Positions 8,334-17,196 of a stretch of 64,000 bases of DNA are shown in pieces. Numbering within the stretch: position 1 is the first letter of the stretch; each line of letters begins with the position of its first letter. The notes beneath the pieces are model-generated. The model saw only the letters and a program-made list of their open reading frames with translations, did no database searches and had not been told where the DNA came from. Location: NCBI GenBank assembly GCA_963747765.1, contig CAVVGH010000012.1:1-64000 (forward strand). Reading direction: 5' to 3'. The position numbers and the translations under genes were made by a program. Origin of the DNA: VRUE01 sp963747765. GTDB lineage: Bacteria; Actinomycetota; Thermoleophilia; Solirubrobacterales; 70-9.

Positions 8334-9128
8334 TCAGATCGAGAGGCCGCCGTCGACCGAGACGGTGGTACCGGTGATCGCGGCGCCGCCGGGACCGCAG
8401 AGGAAGGCGATCGTCGTGGCGATCTCCTCCGGCTGGATCAGCCGCTCGATCGGCTGCTGAGGCGCGAAGCTCTTGGCGCGCTCAAGGTCATACAGGCGGG
8501 CGCTCTCGGCGAGGATCGGGGTGTCGGTCGATCCTGGGGCGACCGCGGCGGCGGTGACCCCGGTGCCGCGCAGGTCGGCGCCGAGCGCCCGGACGAAGCC
8601 GGAGACGCCGGCCTTCGCGGCGCAGTAGGCGGCGAGGCCGGGCAGGCCGCGCAGGCTCGCGGTCGAGGCGGTGGCGATGAAGCGCCCGGCGCGCGGCTCG
8701 GGGCGCCGCAGCAGGGCCGGGACCCCGACCCGGGCGGCGACCATCACGCCGCGTAGGCAGACATCGACCACGGCGTCCTCCTCAGCCTGGGAGAGCTCCC
8801 AGGCGGGCGCGCCGCCGGCGATCACGCCGGCGTTGGCGACGACCGCCTCGACCTCGCCCCACTCCTCGGCGCGCCCGACGACCGCGGCCATCGCCGCCGC
8901 GTCGGTCGCGTCGGCCAGCTCGGCGCGGGCCGCCTCCTCCCCCGCAATGTCGTTGGCGGCGGCGACCGCCGCGTTCAGCTCCGCGACACCGGCCAGCGAG
9001 TACGGCAGGCGGGGATCGTCGGTGCCGCGGTCCACGGCGGCAACGCTCCACCCGTCCCCGGCGAGCCGCGCGACCGTGGCGGCACCGATCCCGCGACCCG
9101 CGCCCGTCACGATCGCGACCCTGCTCAT
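8334..9128 (-). CDS. Mycofactocin-locus SDR oxidoreductase
   Basis: 264 residues from the ATG at 9128, which overlaps the mftE stop (ATGA). Short-chain dehydrogenase with the Rossmann motif GAGRGIG near the N-terminus, NAG (VVANAGV), the catalytic Ser in ATASTASL and the Tyr-x3-Lys YCAAK, and a C-terminal VSVDGG typical of the family. It is the last gene of the mft operon. An SDR in this position is a recurrent companion of mycofactocin clusters and probably oxidises an alcohol using tightly bound NAD that is recycled by mycofactocin. The substrate is unknown. An in-frame start at 9164 would lie inside mftE and is less likely. Confidence 0.85.
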   Translation of the reverse strand: MSRVAIVTGAGRGIGAATVARLAGDGWSVAAVDRGTDDPRLPYSLAGVAELNAAVAAANDIAGEEAARAELADATDAAAMAAVVGRAEEWGEVEAVVANAGVIAGGAPAWELSQAEEDAVVDVCLRGVMVAARVGVPALLRRPEPRAGRFIATASTASLRGLPGLAAYCAAKAGVSGFVRALGADLRGTGVTAAAVAPGSTDTPILAESARLYDLERAKSFAPQQPIERLIQPEEIATTIAFLCGPGGAAITGTTVSVDGGLSI

Positions 9129-9841
9129 CGGCTGCTCGCGCCCACCGGCGCCGGCCAGTCGCACAGCATCGCGCAGAGGTCCTCGACCGCCGCGACCATG
9201 AGCCTCCGACCTTCCGCCGCGGAGGCATGGCGGGGATCGCCGAGAACGCCGTTCGGCGAGACGGCCCGCACCCCCGCAACGCGCAGATCGTCGATCAGCA
9301 CCGCCAGCGGGGCCACGTTGCCGGGCTCCGCCGCATCCAGGCAGACGGCGCCGGCGGGTCCCTGGATCGCCAGCATCAGCGAGGTCTCGGTGCGCCCGGC
9401 GTGCGCGTCGCCGTCCCAGCGCGGCGAGAAGGCGCAGACGTCCCGGCCCTCCTCGCGCAGGCGCGCGACCGCGGCGGCTAGCGGCGCCGCGTTGCCGCCG
9501 TGGGCGTTGACGAAGAGGACGCGGTCGAAGGTCTCGGTGGCCGATCGGCCGAGCTCGATCAGGACCAGCTCGGTCGCCTCGGCGCCGATCGAGAGCGTGC
9601 CGGTAAATCCCTGGTGCTCGCCGCTGGACCCGAACGGGAGGAGCGGGGCCAGCATCACGCCGGGGATTTCATCGGCGGCGACCTGGGCCAGTGCGGTTGC
9701 GATCGTCGAGTCGGTCCCCAGCGGCAGATGCGGGCCATGCTGCTCGGTCGCCCCGAGCGGGACGATCAGCGTGGTCGGGCCCGCGGCCGCGTGCGCCTCG
9801 ACCTCAGGCCAGGTCGCAGCGCCAAGCGCCGACCCCTTCAT
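9125..9841 (-). CDS. mftE: MftE, mycofactocin precursor peptidase
   Basis: 238 residues of the creatininase family. The metal-binding motif is seen as TEQHGPHLPLGTD, with further ligands in VNAHGGN and TETSL. In mycofactocin biosynthesis MftE cleaves the MftC-modified precursor and releases the C-terminal Val-Tyr-derived cyclic product (AHDP). It overlaps mftD upstream and the SDR downstream by four bases each, so the three are translationally coupled. The enzyme is cytoplasmic and metal-dependent. Family length is normal. Confidence 0.93.
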   Translation of the reverse strand: MKGSALGAATWPEVEAHAAAGPTTLIVPLGATEQHGPHLPLGTDSTIATALAQVAADEIPGVMLAPLLPFGSSGEHQGFTGTLSIGAEATELVLIELGRSATETFDRVLFVNAHGGNAAPLAAAVARLREEGRDVCAFSPRWDGDAHAGRTETSLMLAIQGPAGAVCLDAAEPGNVAPLAVLIDDLRVAGVRAVSPNGVLGDPRHASAAEGRRLMVAAVEDLCAMLCDWPAPVGASSR

Positions 9842-11010
9842 CGCCGCGTGAACCCCGACGGCACCAGGACGTCCTCGGGGACGAGGTCGTCGATCGAATC
9901 TCGACCGAGCCCGTTCAGCGTCTCCTCGATCCCGGCGCGGAGGATCTCCAGCACGTTGGCGACCCCCGCCTCCCCGCCCGCCGCCAGGCCCCAGAGGTAC
10001 GGACGGCCGATCATCGCCGCGCGGGCGCCGAGCGCCAGGGCTTTGACGACGTCGGAGCCGCGCCGGATCCCACCGTCGATCAGCACCTCCACCCCACCGC
10101 CGACGGCCTCGACCACGCCGGGCAGGTTGCGGATCGTCGCCGGGGTGCCGTCGAGGTTGTTGCCGCCGTGGTTGGAGACCGAGATCGCGTCGCAGCCGAT
10201 CTCGACGGCCCGCCGCGCGTCGTCGGGGTGGGTCACGCCCTTCAGCATGAACGGGCCGCCCCAAGCCTCCCGCAGCCAGGCGAGGTCCTCCCAGGTCGGC
10301 GGCGGCGTCATCATCCACTCGCCGTAGGCACCGAAGAAGGTCGGTGCCTCGCCGCCCGGCGGCGACAGATTGGGCGTCGTCAGGGCGGGCAGCTCGCCGC
10401 GGCGCAGATACGAGTAGAGCCAACCGGGCCGGGTCAGCGCTTCGGGGGCGAGCGGCAGCATCGACTTGAGGCTCGCGTCCTGCGGGATCGCCGGGCTGCC
10501 CCAGTCACGGCGATGGGCGAAGGTCCAGTCGATCGTGACGATCAGGCCGACCGCGCCGCCCCGCCTGGCGCGGTCGAGAATCTGCTCGATCCGGTCGCGG
10601 TCACCGAGCCAGTAGATCTGGAAGAGCGTCTTGGGGTTGGCGGCCACGACCTCCTCGAGCGGCTTGCTGGCGAAGGAGCTGAGGCCGACCGCGGTCCCGG
10701 CGGCGGCGGTCGCGCGGGCGACCGCGACCTCCCCTTCGGGATGCACGGCCTGCACGCCGGTGGGAGAGGTCAGCACCGGCAGCGCCAGGTCCTGCCCCAG
10801 CACCGTCCTCGCCATGGCGCGCGCCCCGCTCCTGCCGGTGGCGATCCGCGGGATCAGACCCAGCTCGGCGAAGGCGGCGGTGTTGTCGGCCAGCGAGGTC
10901 CCCTGCTCGGCGCCTGCTTTCAAGGCTCCGTAGACGCCCTTCGGCAGCCGCCTGCGGGCGCGGCGGCGCGCCTCCTCGACCGACTCGAACCAGTCGCCGC
11001 TCGACGCCAC
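9838..11010 (-). CDS. mftD: MftD, mycofactocin FMN-dependent oxidase
   Basis: 390 residues, GTG start. It belongs to the lactate dehydrogenase-like FMN family: VLTSPTGVQAVHPEGE near 80-95, LKGVTHPDDA, the catalytic His in SNHGGNNLDGTPATI, and the phosphate loop IDGGIRRGSD with ALGARAAMIGRP. MftD oxidatively deaminates AHDP to the redox-active alpha-keto amide premycofactocin. The Asn-Asn after SNHGG replaces the Arg-Gln of ordinary hydroxyacid dehydrogenases (compare the paralogue at 38343), fitting a changed substrate. It sits between mftC and mftE in the usual order. Confidence 0.93.
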   Translation of the reverse strand: MASSGDWFESVEEARRRARRRLPKGVYGALKAGAEQGTSLADNTAAFAELGLIPRIATGRSGARAMARTVLGQDLALPVLTSPTGVQAVHPEGEVAVARATAAAGTAVGLSSFASKPLEEVVAANPKTLFQIYWLGDRDRIEQILDRARRGGAVGLIVTIDWTFAHRRDWGSPAIPQDASLKSMLPLAPEALTRPGWLYSYLRRGELPALTTPNLSPPGGEAPTFFGAYGEWMMTPPPTWEDLAWLREAWGGPFMLKGVTHPDDARRAVEIGCDAISVSNHGGNNLDGTPATIRNLPGVVEAVGGGVEVLIDGGIRRGSDVVKALALGARAAMIGRPYLWGLAAGGEAGVANVLEILRAGIEETLNGLGRDSIDDLVPEDVLVPSGFTRR

Positions 11011-11013
11011 CGC

Positions 11014-12177
11014 TCAGGCCTCCGCGCCGGACCGGGCCGGCGCCAGGAAGTCGGCGAGCGGGTTCTCGTCGCAGACCTTCGCGGGCGGGCGCCGGCGCGA
11101 GTGGTCGACCGCGGGCGCCGGGATCCTCGTCTCGGCGCCGCGCGCCGCCAGCAGCCCCTCGCCATGGCCGAGCGCGCACTCGGGATCGGGCCCGTCCAGC
11201 GGCAGACCGGTGAAGAACTTCGCCGCCATGCAGCCGCCGCGGCAGGCGTCGTAGTGCCCACATGACTCGCAGGCGCCTCCAGACTGCGGCCTCCGCAGCT
11301 TGGTGAAGAGCTCCGAGTCGCGCCAAACCCCTTCGAAGCCGCGCGGCTCGCGCACGTTGCCGGCCAGGAACTCGTCGTGGATCGCGAACGGGCAGGCGTA
11401 GACGTCGCCGACCGGGTCGATCAGGCAGACGACCCGCCCCGCCCCGCAGAGGTTGAGGCCCGGCAGGGCCTCCCCGTAGGCGGAGAGGTGGAAGAAGGAA
11501 TCGCCGGTCAGCACGTCCTCGCCGTGCTCGAGCAACCACATATATAGGGAGCGCTGCTGCTCGGAGGTCGGGTGCAGCTCGTCCCACACGTCGGCGCCGC
11601 GGCCGGAGGGGCGCAGGCGGGTGATCCTCAGCTGCGCGCCGTAGGCGTCGGCGATCGCCTTGAACTCGTCGAGCTGGCCGGCGTTGTGGTGGGTGACGAC
11701 GACCGAGATCTTCGGTCTCTCGAATCCGGCCTCGGCCAGCCGCTCAAGCGCCCCCAGCGCGGTGTCGAAGGAGCCCGGGCCGCGCACCGCGTCGTTGACC
11801 GCGGCGGTGGCGCCGTCGATCGAGATCTGCACGTCGACGTAGTCGGAGGCGGCGAGGCGGGCGGCCGCCGCCGCGTCGATGCGACTGCCGTTGGTGGAGA
11901 ACTTGACGCCGACGTGATGGTCGGCCGCGTGGTCGAGCAGCTCCCAGAAGTCCTTGCGGACGGTCGGCTCGCCGCCTCCGATGTTGACGTAGAAGACCTG
12001 CATCCGCTCGAGCCCATCGATCACCGCCTTCAGCTCGGCGGTGGTCAGCTCGCGCGGGTCGCGCCGGCCGCTCGAGGACAGGCAGTGCACGCAGGCCAGG
12101 TTGCAGGCGTAGGTCAGCTCCCAGGTGATGCAGATCGGCGCGTCGAGCCCTGCCTCGAACTCCTTGACGAGCTTCAT
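11014..12177 (-). CDS. mftC: MftC, mycofactocin radical SAM maturase
   Basis: 387 residues. The radical SAM cluster motif is CNLACVHC (Cys25, Cys29, Cys32), followed by NIGGGEPTVR. The C-terminal SPASM region carries further Cys for auxiliary Fe-S clusters (LCGAGRVVC, VYACPF, CESCGHYDACRGGC). MftC decarboxylates the C-terminal Tyr of MftA and then forms the carbon-carbon bond to the penultimate Val. The start overlaps the mftB stop by four bases. Everything expected of an active enzyme is present. Confidence 0.96.
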   Translation of the reverse strand: MKLVKEFEAGLDAPICITWELTYACNLACVHCLSSSGRRDPRELTTAELKAVIDGLERMQVFYVNIGGGEPTVRKDFWELLDHAADHHVGVKFSTNGSRIDAAAAARLAASDYVDVQISIDGATAAVNDAVRGPGSFDTALGALERLAEAGFERPKISVVVTHHNAGQLDEFKAIADAYGAQLRITRLRPSGRGADVWDELHPTSEQQRSLYMWLLEHGEDVLTGDSFFHLSAYGEALPGLNLCGAGRVVCLIDPVGDVYACPFAIHDEFLAGNVREPRGFEGVWRDSELFTKLRRPQSGGACESCGHYDACRGGCMAAKFFTGLPLDGPDPECALGHGEGLLAARGAETRIPAPAVDHSRRRPPAKVCDENPLADFLAPARSGAEA

Positions 12178-12503
12178 GCGACCGCCCCTTGTGGAGACTT
12201 ACTCGGGCTATGACCGAGCAAGTCTCCACGCTCGGCGGGGACGATCATGTCGGTCTCGGCGAGGGTCGCCAGCGCCCGGCGATAGCTCGGCAGCTCCGCC
12301 TCCGCGACCCCGGCGGCGCGACAGGCGGCGATCGGGTCGGGTGAGCCCTCGAGACCGCGGACCACCTCGAGCAGCCGACGGCTCTTCAGGAACGAGAGCC
12401 GGCGACTGCCGAAGTGGTAGGCGAGGGCGCCGAAGCGCTCCGGCCGCAGGGCGACCTGGGGGTGGAGCTGCCAGCGGCCGTCGAGCTCGATCTCGGCGCT
12501 CAT
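12174..12503 (-). CDS. mftB: MftB, mycofactocin peptide chaperone
   Basis: 109 residues from the ATG at 12503. It is a small PqqD-like RiPP recognition element: WQLHPQVALRPERFGALAYH then RRLSFLKSRRLLEVV and a helical C-terminal half. MftB binds the leader of MftA and presents it to MftC. It is 28 bases downstream of mftA and overlaps mftC by four bases. The C-terminal tail beyond VPAERG is unremarkable. Confidence 0.92.
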   Translation of the reverse strand: MSAEIELDGRWQLHPQVALRPERFGALAYHFGSRRLSFLKSRRLLEVVRGLEGSPDPIAACRAAGVAEAELPSYRRALATLAETDMIVPAERGDLLGHSPSKSPQGAVA

Positions 12504-12531
12504 CTCTGCCTTGCGCGGTCGACGCCGGCGC

Positions 12532-12657
12532 TCAGTAGACGCCGCACATCCCGTCGATCGAGACGTCCTCGACCAGCAGATCAGCCTCGACCAGCTCCTC
12601 GGCAGCCGCTTCGGCGGCCTCGGGAGCGGGCGTGGGCTCGGGCTTGGGCTGCGACAT
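12532..12657 (-). CDS. mftA: MftA, mycofactocin precursor peptide
   Basis: A 41-residue peptide, ATG at 12657, stop at 12532-12534. The leader is proline/glutamate/alanine rich, followed by EELVEADLLVEDVSIDGMC and ending GVY. The C-terminal IDGMCGVY is the signature of MftA; the last two residues, Val-Tyr, become the cofactor core. It heads the mftA-B-C-D-E-SDR operon. A ribosome site (GGGAGG) lies just upstream of the start. Confidence 0.97.
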   Translation of the reverse strand: MSQPKPEPTPAPEAAEAAAEELVEADLLVEDVSIDGMCGVY

Positions 12658-12733
12658 GAGAACCTCCCTGATCCTTGATTCGACGACGCCGATGAGATTA
12701 TCGCACCGAGTGCCAAATTACCATTCGAAGACG
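12658..12733. promoter_or_regulatory. Divergent mftA/mftR promoter region
   Basis: 76 bp between the oppositely oriented mftA and mftR. It is more AT-rich than its surroundings and contains a short palindrome, GCACCGAGTGC at 12703-12713, with AT-rich flanks (GAGATTATC to the left, CCAAATTACC to the right) that could be promoter -10 elements. Because mftR is a TetR-type repressor read from here, the palindrome is a candidate MftR operator. This is inference from position and symmetry. Confidence 0.5.
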
Positions 12734-13333
12734 ATGCGCACCGCCGGTAGGCCACCCAGCACGACCCGCGAGGAGATCGAATCCGTCGCGCTCGGGCTCT
12801 TCGCCGGGCACGGATTCGAGGCGACCACCGTCGACGACATCGCCGCCGCGATCGGCGTCGGGCGCCGCACCCTCTTCCGCTACTTCGAGTCGAAGAACGA
12901 CATCGTCTGGGGCGATTTCGACTGGGTGATGGCCCGGCTGCGCGAGGCCCTCGATCGCGGTGCCGACCTGCCGCTGATGGAGGCGCTGCGGCGAGGCGTG
13001 GTCGAGTCGAACCGCTACCCGGCCGACCAGCTGCCCGGGCTGCGGATCCGGATGACGCTGATCACCTCGACGCCGGCGCTCGAGGCCCACTCGGCGCTGC
13101 GCTACACGGCCTGGCGAGCGGTGGTCGCCGAGTTCGCGGCGCGGCGACTCGACGCCGAGCCGGACGACCTGATGCCCCAGGTCGTGTCCCAGGTCGCCCT
13201 CGGGACCGCGATGGCGGCCTTCAGGCGCTGGGTCACCCATCCCGAGGAGGACCTCGAGGCGCTTCTCGAGGAGGGCTTCATCGCCCTCGAAGCCCTCGAC
13301 CTGAGCCTCGCCCCGGGCTCGCAACCCACCTGA
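12734..13333 (+). CDS. mftR: MftR, TetR-family regulator of mycofactocin genes
   Basis: 199 residues from the ATG at 12734. The N-terminal HTH is typical TetR: IESVALGLFAGHGFEATTV, then IAAAIGVGRRTLFRYFESK near 40-60. The C-terminal helical domain is the ligand-binding part. MftR proteins are known to repress mft genes and to respond to long-chain acyl-CoA, which fits a cluster lying next to acyl-CoA catabolism. It is divergent from mftA and followed 8 bp later by mftF. The start was chosen because the longer frame would run into the mftA coding region. Confidence 0.9.
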   Translation: MRTAGRPPSTTREEIESVALGLFAGHGFEATTVDDIAAAIGVGRRTLFRYFESKNDIVWGDFDWVMARLREALDRGADLPLMEALRRGVVESNRYPADQLPGLRIRMTLITSTPALEAHSALRYTAWRAVVAEFAARRLDAEPDDLMPQVVSQVALGTAMAAFRRWVTHPEEDLEALLEEGFIALEALDLSLAPGSQPT

Positions 13334-13341
13334 GCAACCGG

Positions 13342-14715
13342 ATGCCCACCTACGAGCTCGACCCCGCGGTCCACCGGAGCGACGGCGGTCGCCTGCTCGT
13401 CGGCGGCACGCCGTCGCGCCTCATGCGGTTGAGCGAGCGGGGGGCGCGTGCGCTCGATCGGATCCTCGCGGGCGTCACTCCCGATCCGGCCGCCAGGGCG
13501 CTGGCCGGGCGGCTCGATCGCACCGGGCTGATCCACCCGCTCCCCGGTACAGACGCGAAGGAGCCGCCGGTGACGCTCGTCGTGCCGTCGCTCGATGGCG
13601 GCGAGACCCTCCTTGCCCTCGTCCGGGCCGCGGTCCGGGAAGGTCCGGTGATCGTCGTCGACGACGGCTCGCGCGACGGCTCGGCCGCCCGCGCGGCGGC
13701 GCTGGGCGCGCGGGTGATATCCAACGCCGGCCGCAAGGGGCCGGCCGGGGCGCGCAACACCGGCCTGCGCGCCGCCCGGACGGAGCTCGTCGCGTTTCTC
13801 GATGCCGACACCGAGATCGGCGAGGCCTGGCGGTCGGGGCTGGCCGCACTCCTCTGCGCCGATCCAGGGCTGGCCCTGGTCGCGCCTCGGGTGCGCGGCA
13901 CCCCCGGCGACTCGATCCTCGCCCGCTACGAGCGCGGCAACTCCCCCCTCGACCTCGGCTCTGCGCCGAGCCTGGTCGGCCCCGGCCGGCGCGCCTCCTA
14001 TCTGCCGGCGGCGGCGCTCCTCGCGCGCCGCTCGGCGCTGCTCGAGCTCGGCGGCTTCGACGAGTCGATGCGCTTCGGCGAGGACGTCGACCTCGTCTGG
14101 CGCCTGCTTGCCACGGGGCATCGAGCCCGCTACGTCCCAGCCCGGGAGGTGCATCACTCGCCCCGCCCCGATCTCTGCTCCTTTGCTCGTCAGCGATTCG
14201 GATATGGCGCCTCGGCGCCCGACCTGGCGGTTCGCCACGGCGCCCTCGTCGCGCCGCTGCGGCTCGGCGTCAACGCCGCGGCGACCTGGGGCGCCGCGGC
14301 ACGTTGGGGCGCCGGCGGCGCCCTCGTCGCGCTCGCCGCCTCCTCGGCCCTGGTCGCCCGGCGGGGCACGGACCGTCCCGCCCGCATCGCCCTCGCCGGG
14401 CAGTCGCTGCGCGGCCAGGCAGCGGCCGCGCGCCAGCTCGTTCGGGCCGTCGGCCGCGAGTGGCTCCCGGTGGCGCTGATCCTCGCCGTGCGCGATCGCC
14501 GTGCCCGACGCCTGTTGATCATCGCGCTCGCCTCCGAAGCCGCCCTGGCGGCTCGGCGCGCTCCCGGTGCGCCACTCCCCGCCGTGGCCACTCTGCGCCT
14601 CCTCGACGCGGCGAGCTATGCGGCCGGCCTCTGGGCGGAGTCGGTGCGCCGGGCCGAGTCCCGCGCCCTGCTGCCGCGGATCGGCGGATGTCAGCCACAG
14701 GAACAAACAGGATAA
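13342..14715 (+). CDS. mftF: MftF, mycofactocin glycosyltransferase
   Basis: 457 residues. An N-terminal region (1-65) of winged-helix character precedes a family 2 glycosyltransferase domain: VVDDGSRDGSAARAAALGA, then KGPAGARNTGL, the DxD motif in AFLDADTEIG, and FGEDVDLVWRLLATGHRARY. The C-terminal 150 residues are Ala/Leu-rich and probably membrane associated. MftF adds glucose units to premycofactocin to make the glycosylated mature forms. It follows mftR in the same operon. mftG, the GMC dehydrogenase found in some clusters, is not present in this window. Confidence 0.92.
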   Translation: MPTYELDPAVHRSDGGRLLVGGTPSRLMRLSERGARALDRILAGVTPDPAARALAGRLDRTGLIHPLPGTDAKEPPVTLVVPSLDGGETLLALVRAAVREGPVIVVDDGSRDGSAARAAALGARVISNAGRKGPAGARNTGLRAARTELVAFLDADTEIGEAWRSGLAALLCADPGLALVAPRVRGTPGDSILARYERGNSPLDLGSAPSLVGPGRRASYLPAAALLARRSALLELGGFDESMRFGEDVDLVWRLLATGHRARYVPAREVHHSPRPDLCSFARQRFGYGASAPDLAVRHGALVAPLRLGVNAAATWGAAARWGAGGALVALAASSALVARRGTDRPARIALAGQSLRGQAAAARQLVRAVGREWLPVALILAVRDRRARRLLIIALASEAALAARRAPGAPLPAVATLRLLDAASYAAGLWAESVRRAESRALLPRIGGCQPQEQTG

Positions 14716-14723
14716 TAGTTGTC
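14711..14723. promoter_or_regulatory. Operator-like palindrome A (before enoyl-CoA hydratase)
   Basis: GATAATAGTTGTC matches GATAANNNTTATC with one mismatch. It lies 16 bases before the enoyl-CoA hydratase start and overlaps the mftF stop codon. It is one of five such sites in the window. Confidence 0.5.
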
Positions 14724-14739
14724 ATGTAGGCTTTCGGGA

Positions 14740-15516
14740 ATGCCACCCGAGCAGCCGATCGCCATCGAGCGAAAAGGCGATTTCGCGATTCTCTCGCTCG
14801 ACAACCCGGCCAATCGCAACGCCCTCACCAACGAGGTGCTGGAGTCGATGGTCGCGGGGATCGTCGATCTGGAAGGCGACGAGTCGACCCGCTGCGTGGT
14901 GCTGGCGGGCAGCGAGAGGGTCTTCGCCTCCGGTGCCGACATCCGGACCCTCGCCGCGACCACCCCGCTCGACCTGCATTACGGCCGCCGGGCCGAGCTC
15001 TGGGCGGCACTGAGACGGGTGCGTGTCCCGCTGGTCGCGGCGGTCTCGGGGTTCTGCCTTGGCGGCGGCTTCGAGCTGGCGATGTACTGCGACGTGATCG
15101 TCGCCTCCCGCACCGCCCGCTTCGGACTGCCGGAGACGCGCCTCGGACTGATCCCCGGCGCGGGCGGCACTCAGCTCCTGCCGCGGGCGATCGGCCGCGC
15201 GAAGGCGATGGACGTCATCCTCTCGGGCCGCCTGCTCGACGCCGAGGAGGCCGAGCGGGCCGGCCTCCTCTCCCGGGTGGTCGACGAGGACGACTGGCGC
15301 GGCGCGGCCGAGGCCGTGGCCCGTGACATCGCTGCGCGGGCGCCTCTTGCCCAGCGACTCGCCAAAGAGGCCGCCACGCGCGGCCTCTCGCTCGGGATCG
15401 ATCAAGGGATCGAGGCAGAGCGCACCGCCTTCGCCTTGGCGCTCGGCAGCGCCGACGCGAAGGAGGGCATCGAGGCCTTCCTGGACAAGCGGGAGCCGCG
15501 CTGGCGCGGTGAATGA
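14740..15516 (+). CDS. Enoyl-CoA hydratase/isomerase
   Basis: 258 residues, crotonase superfamily. The oxyanion-hole segments are SGADIRTL (about 65-72) and GFCLGGGFELAMYCD (about 103-117). Both catalytic Glu positions are occupied, in GGGFELAM and PETRLGLIPGAGG, as in true enoyl-CoA hydratases. It should hydrate 2-enoyl-CoA to 3-hydroxyacyl-CoA. It stands alone on the plus strand behind its own operator-like palindrome and converges on the aldehyde dehydrogenase. The ATG at 14740 is preferred over one 21 bases upstream because the family N-terminus begins here and the upstream ATG overlaps the operator region. Confidence 0.9.
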   Translation: MPPEQPIAIERKGDFAILSLDNPANRNALTNEVLESMVAGIVDLEGDESTRCVVLAGSERVFASGADIRTLAATTPLDLHYGRRAELWAALRRVRVPLVAAVSGFCLGGGFELAMYCDVIVASRTARFGLPETRLGLIPGAGGTQLLPRAIGRAKAMDVILSGRLLDAEEAERAGLLSRVVDEDDWRGAAEAVARDIAARAPLAQRLAKEAATRGLSLGIDQGIEAERTAFALALGSADAKEGIEAFLDKREPRWRGE

Positions 15517-15574
15517 GGGGCGGCGAGCCTTTGCGGAAGACCCCGCCGCCCCATCCACCTCGGAGAGGGAGGAG

Positions 15575-17062
15575 TCAGCTCTCCAGGTAGCTGCCGCTCA
15601 GCACGTACTGCCGGATATCGGTGAACTCGAGGATGCCCTCCGGTCCGCACTCGCGACCGTAGCCGGACTGCTTCACACCGCCCCACGGCTCGGTCAGGCA
15701 GACGCCCGCCTGGTTGATCGCCACGGTCCCGGACTCGAGCCGGCGTGCGACCTCCAGGGCCTTGTCGGCATCGGCGCTGTAGACGGAGGCGGCAAGGCCG
15801 TAACGGCTGTCGTTGGCGATCGCCACGGCGTCGTCGATACCGTCGTAGGGGATTGCGCACACCACCGGGCCGAAGACCTCGTTCTGGGCGACCGACATTT
15901 TGTTGTCGACGTCGCGCAACAGGGTCGGCTCGTAGTACCAGCCACGCTCGAAGCCCGGTGGGCGCCGACCTCCCGTGGCGACCTTCGCGCCATCGGCCAA
16001 CGCCCCCTCGACCGCGGTTTCGGTTCTCTCCAGGGCCCGCTTCACCGCCAGCGGCCCGAGCACGGTATCCATGTCGAACGGATCGCCGATCTTGATCTGC
16101 TGGAAGGACGAAGCGAGCGCATCGACCACTTCGTCGTAGCGGCCGCGCGGGGCGACTATCCGACTGAGGCTGACACAGACCTGGCCGCAGAAGCCACTCG
16201 AGCCGGGCACCAGGGTCGGCAGGACCTGGTCGAGGTCGGCGTCCTCGGCGATGATCGCCGCGGACTTGCCGCCGAGCTCGAGGATCGCCCGACCGATGCG
16301 GTCGGCGATCCGGTGCAAGACGTCCACGGCGATTGCCGTGCCTCCGGTGATCGCCACCAGGTCGATCCCGTCATGGCTGACGAGATGCTGGCTGGCCTCG
16401 ACCCCGCCGGCGAGCACGCTGACCACGCCGGGCGGGAAGTCCGCCTCTTCCAGGGCCTCGGCGACGATCCGCGTGGTCAGCTGCGACTCGGGGGCGGGCT
16501 TGATCACCACGGGGCAGCCGGCGAGCAACGCCGGGATCACCTTCATCCCCATCAGGACCACCGGGCCGTTGTAGGTGAGGATCGCCAGCACCGTCCCGTG
16601 CGGCACGTGGCTGAGCAGGACGTCACCCATCGGGCCGCTACGCTTTTCCTCGAACTCCAATTGTTCGGCGGCTTCAAGGGCGCGGCGCCAGGCCATCGTC
16701 CCGGCACCGGTGTTGATCATCTGCCCATGGGCGAGCGGCGCTCCGGACTCGAAGGCCCAGGCCCGGTTCATGTCGTCGAGCCGCGCCTCGAGCGCGTCGC
16801 AGAGCCGACGGCATACCTCGATCCGTTCGGCCACCGACATCCGCGGCCAAGGGCCGCTGTCGTACGCCGCGCGCGCCGCCTCGACGGCGCGGTCGCAATC
16901 GCCCGTGCCGGGATCGGCGACGGCGGCCACCGATTCCTCGGTGGACGGCGAGATCACGTCGAAAGTCTTGTCGGTCGCCGGGTCAACCCACTGCCCGGCG
17001 ATGAACAGCTGATCGAGCCCCGGCACCTTCACGTCGAGTGCCGGCGGTGCGCTCGTGGTCAT
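15575..17062 (-). CDS. NAD(P)-dependent aldehyde dehydrogenase
   Basis: 495 residues, full-length ALDH superfamily. Visible: cofactor-binding LTYNGPVVLMGMK and KPAPES, the general base Glu in ELGGKSA, the catalytic Cys in FCGQVCVSLSRI, and the C-terminal EVFGPV and PWGGVKQSGYGREC. It oxidises an aldehyde to an acid or, with CoA, an acyl-CoA; the substrate cannot be read. The ATG at 17062 has GGAGG six bases upstream; a GTG one codon earlier is less likely. It lies 36 bases downstream of a perfect operator-like palindrome. A second ALDH is at 42350. Confidence 0.92.
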   Translation of the reverse strand: MTTSAPPALDVKVPGLDQLFIAGQWVDPATDKTFDVISPSTEESVAAVADPGTGDCDRAVEAARAAYDSGPWPRMSVAERIEVCRRLCDALEARLDDMNRAWAFESGAPLAHGQMINTGAGTMAWRRALEAAEQLEFEEKRSGPMGDVLLSHVPHGTVLAILTYNGPVVLMGMKVIPALLAGCPVVIKPAPESQLTTRIVAEALEEADFPPGVVSVLAGGVEASQHLVSHDGIDLVAITGGTAIAVDVLHRIADRIGRAILELGGKSAAIIAEDADLDQVLPTLVPGSSGFCGQVCVSLSRIVAPRGRYDEVVDALASSFQQIKIGDPFDMDTVLGPLAVKRALERTETAVEGALADGAKVATGGRRPPGFERGWYYEPTLLRDVDNKMSVAQNEVFGPVVCAIPYDGIDDAVAIANDSRYGLAASVYSADADKALEVARRLESGTVAINQAGVCLTEPWGGVKQSGYGRECGPEGILEFTDIRQYVLSGSYLES

Positions 17063-17101
17063 CACTCACCTCCGTTTTTTAGACTGCTGTAGTCCCCGTT
17101 G

Positions 17102-17114
17102 GATAATTATTATC
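17102..17114. promoter_or_regulatory. Operator-like palindrome B (before aldehyde dehydrogenase)
   Basis: GATAATTATTATC is an exact match to the shared pattern GATAANNNTTATC. It is 39 bases upstream of the ALDH start at 17062 and sits in one of the few AT-rich patches of the region, only 31 bp from the IS3-type element. Confidence 0.6.
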
Positions 17115-17196
17115 ACACTTGTCGTGGTCCCAGGATGCCTTGCCATGTCCCGCACCCGGTTCCGACCGGACACCCAAATAGACACGGAGGTGTCGG

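Noticed and set aside
12632..12733. Longer mftR starting at 12632
   Set aside because: It would overlap the mftA coding region and the divergent promoter; the TetR N-terminus fits the ATG at 12734.
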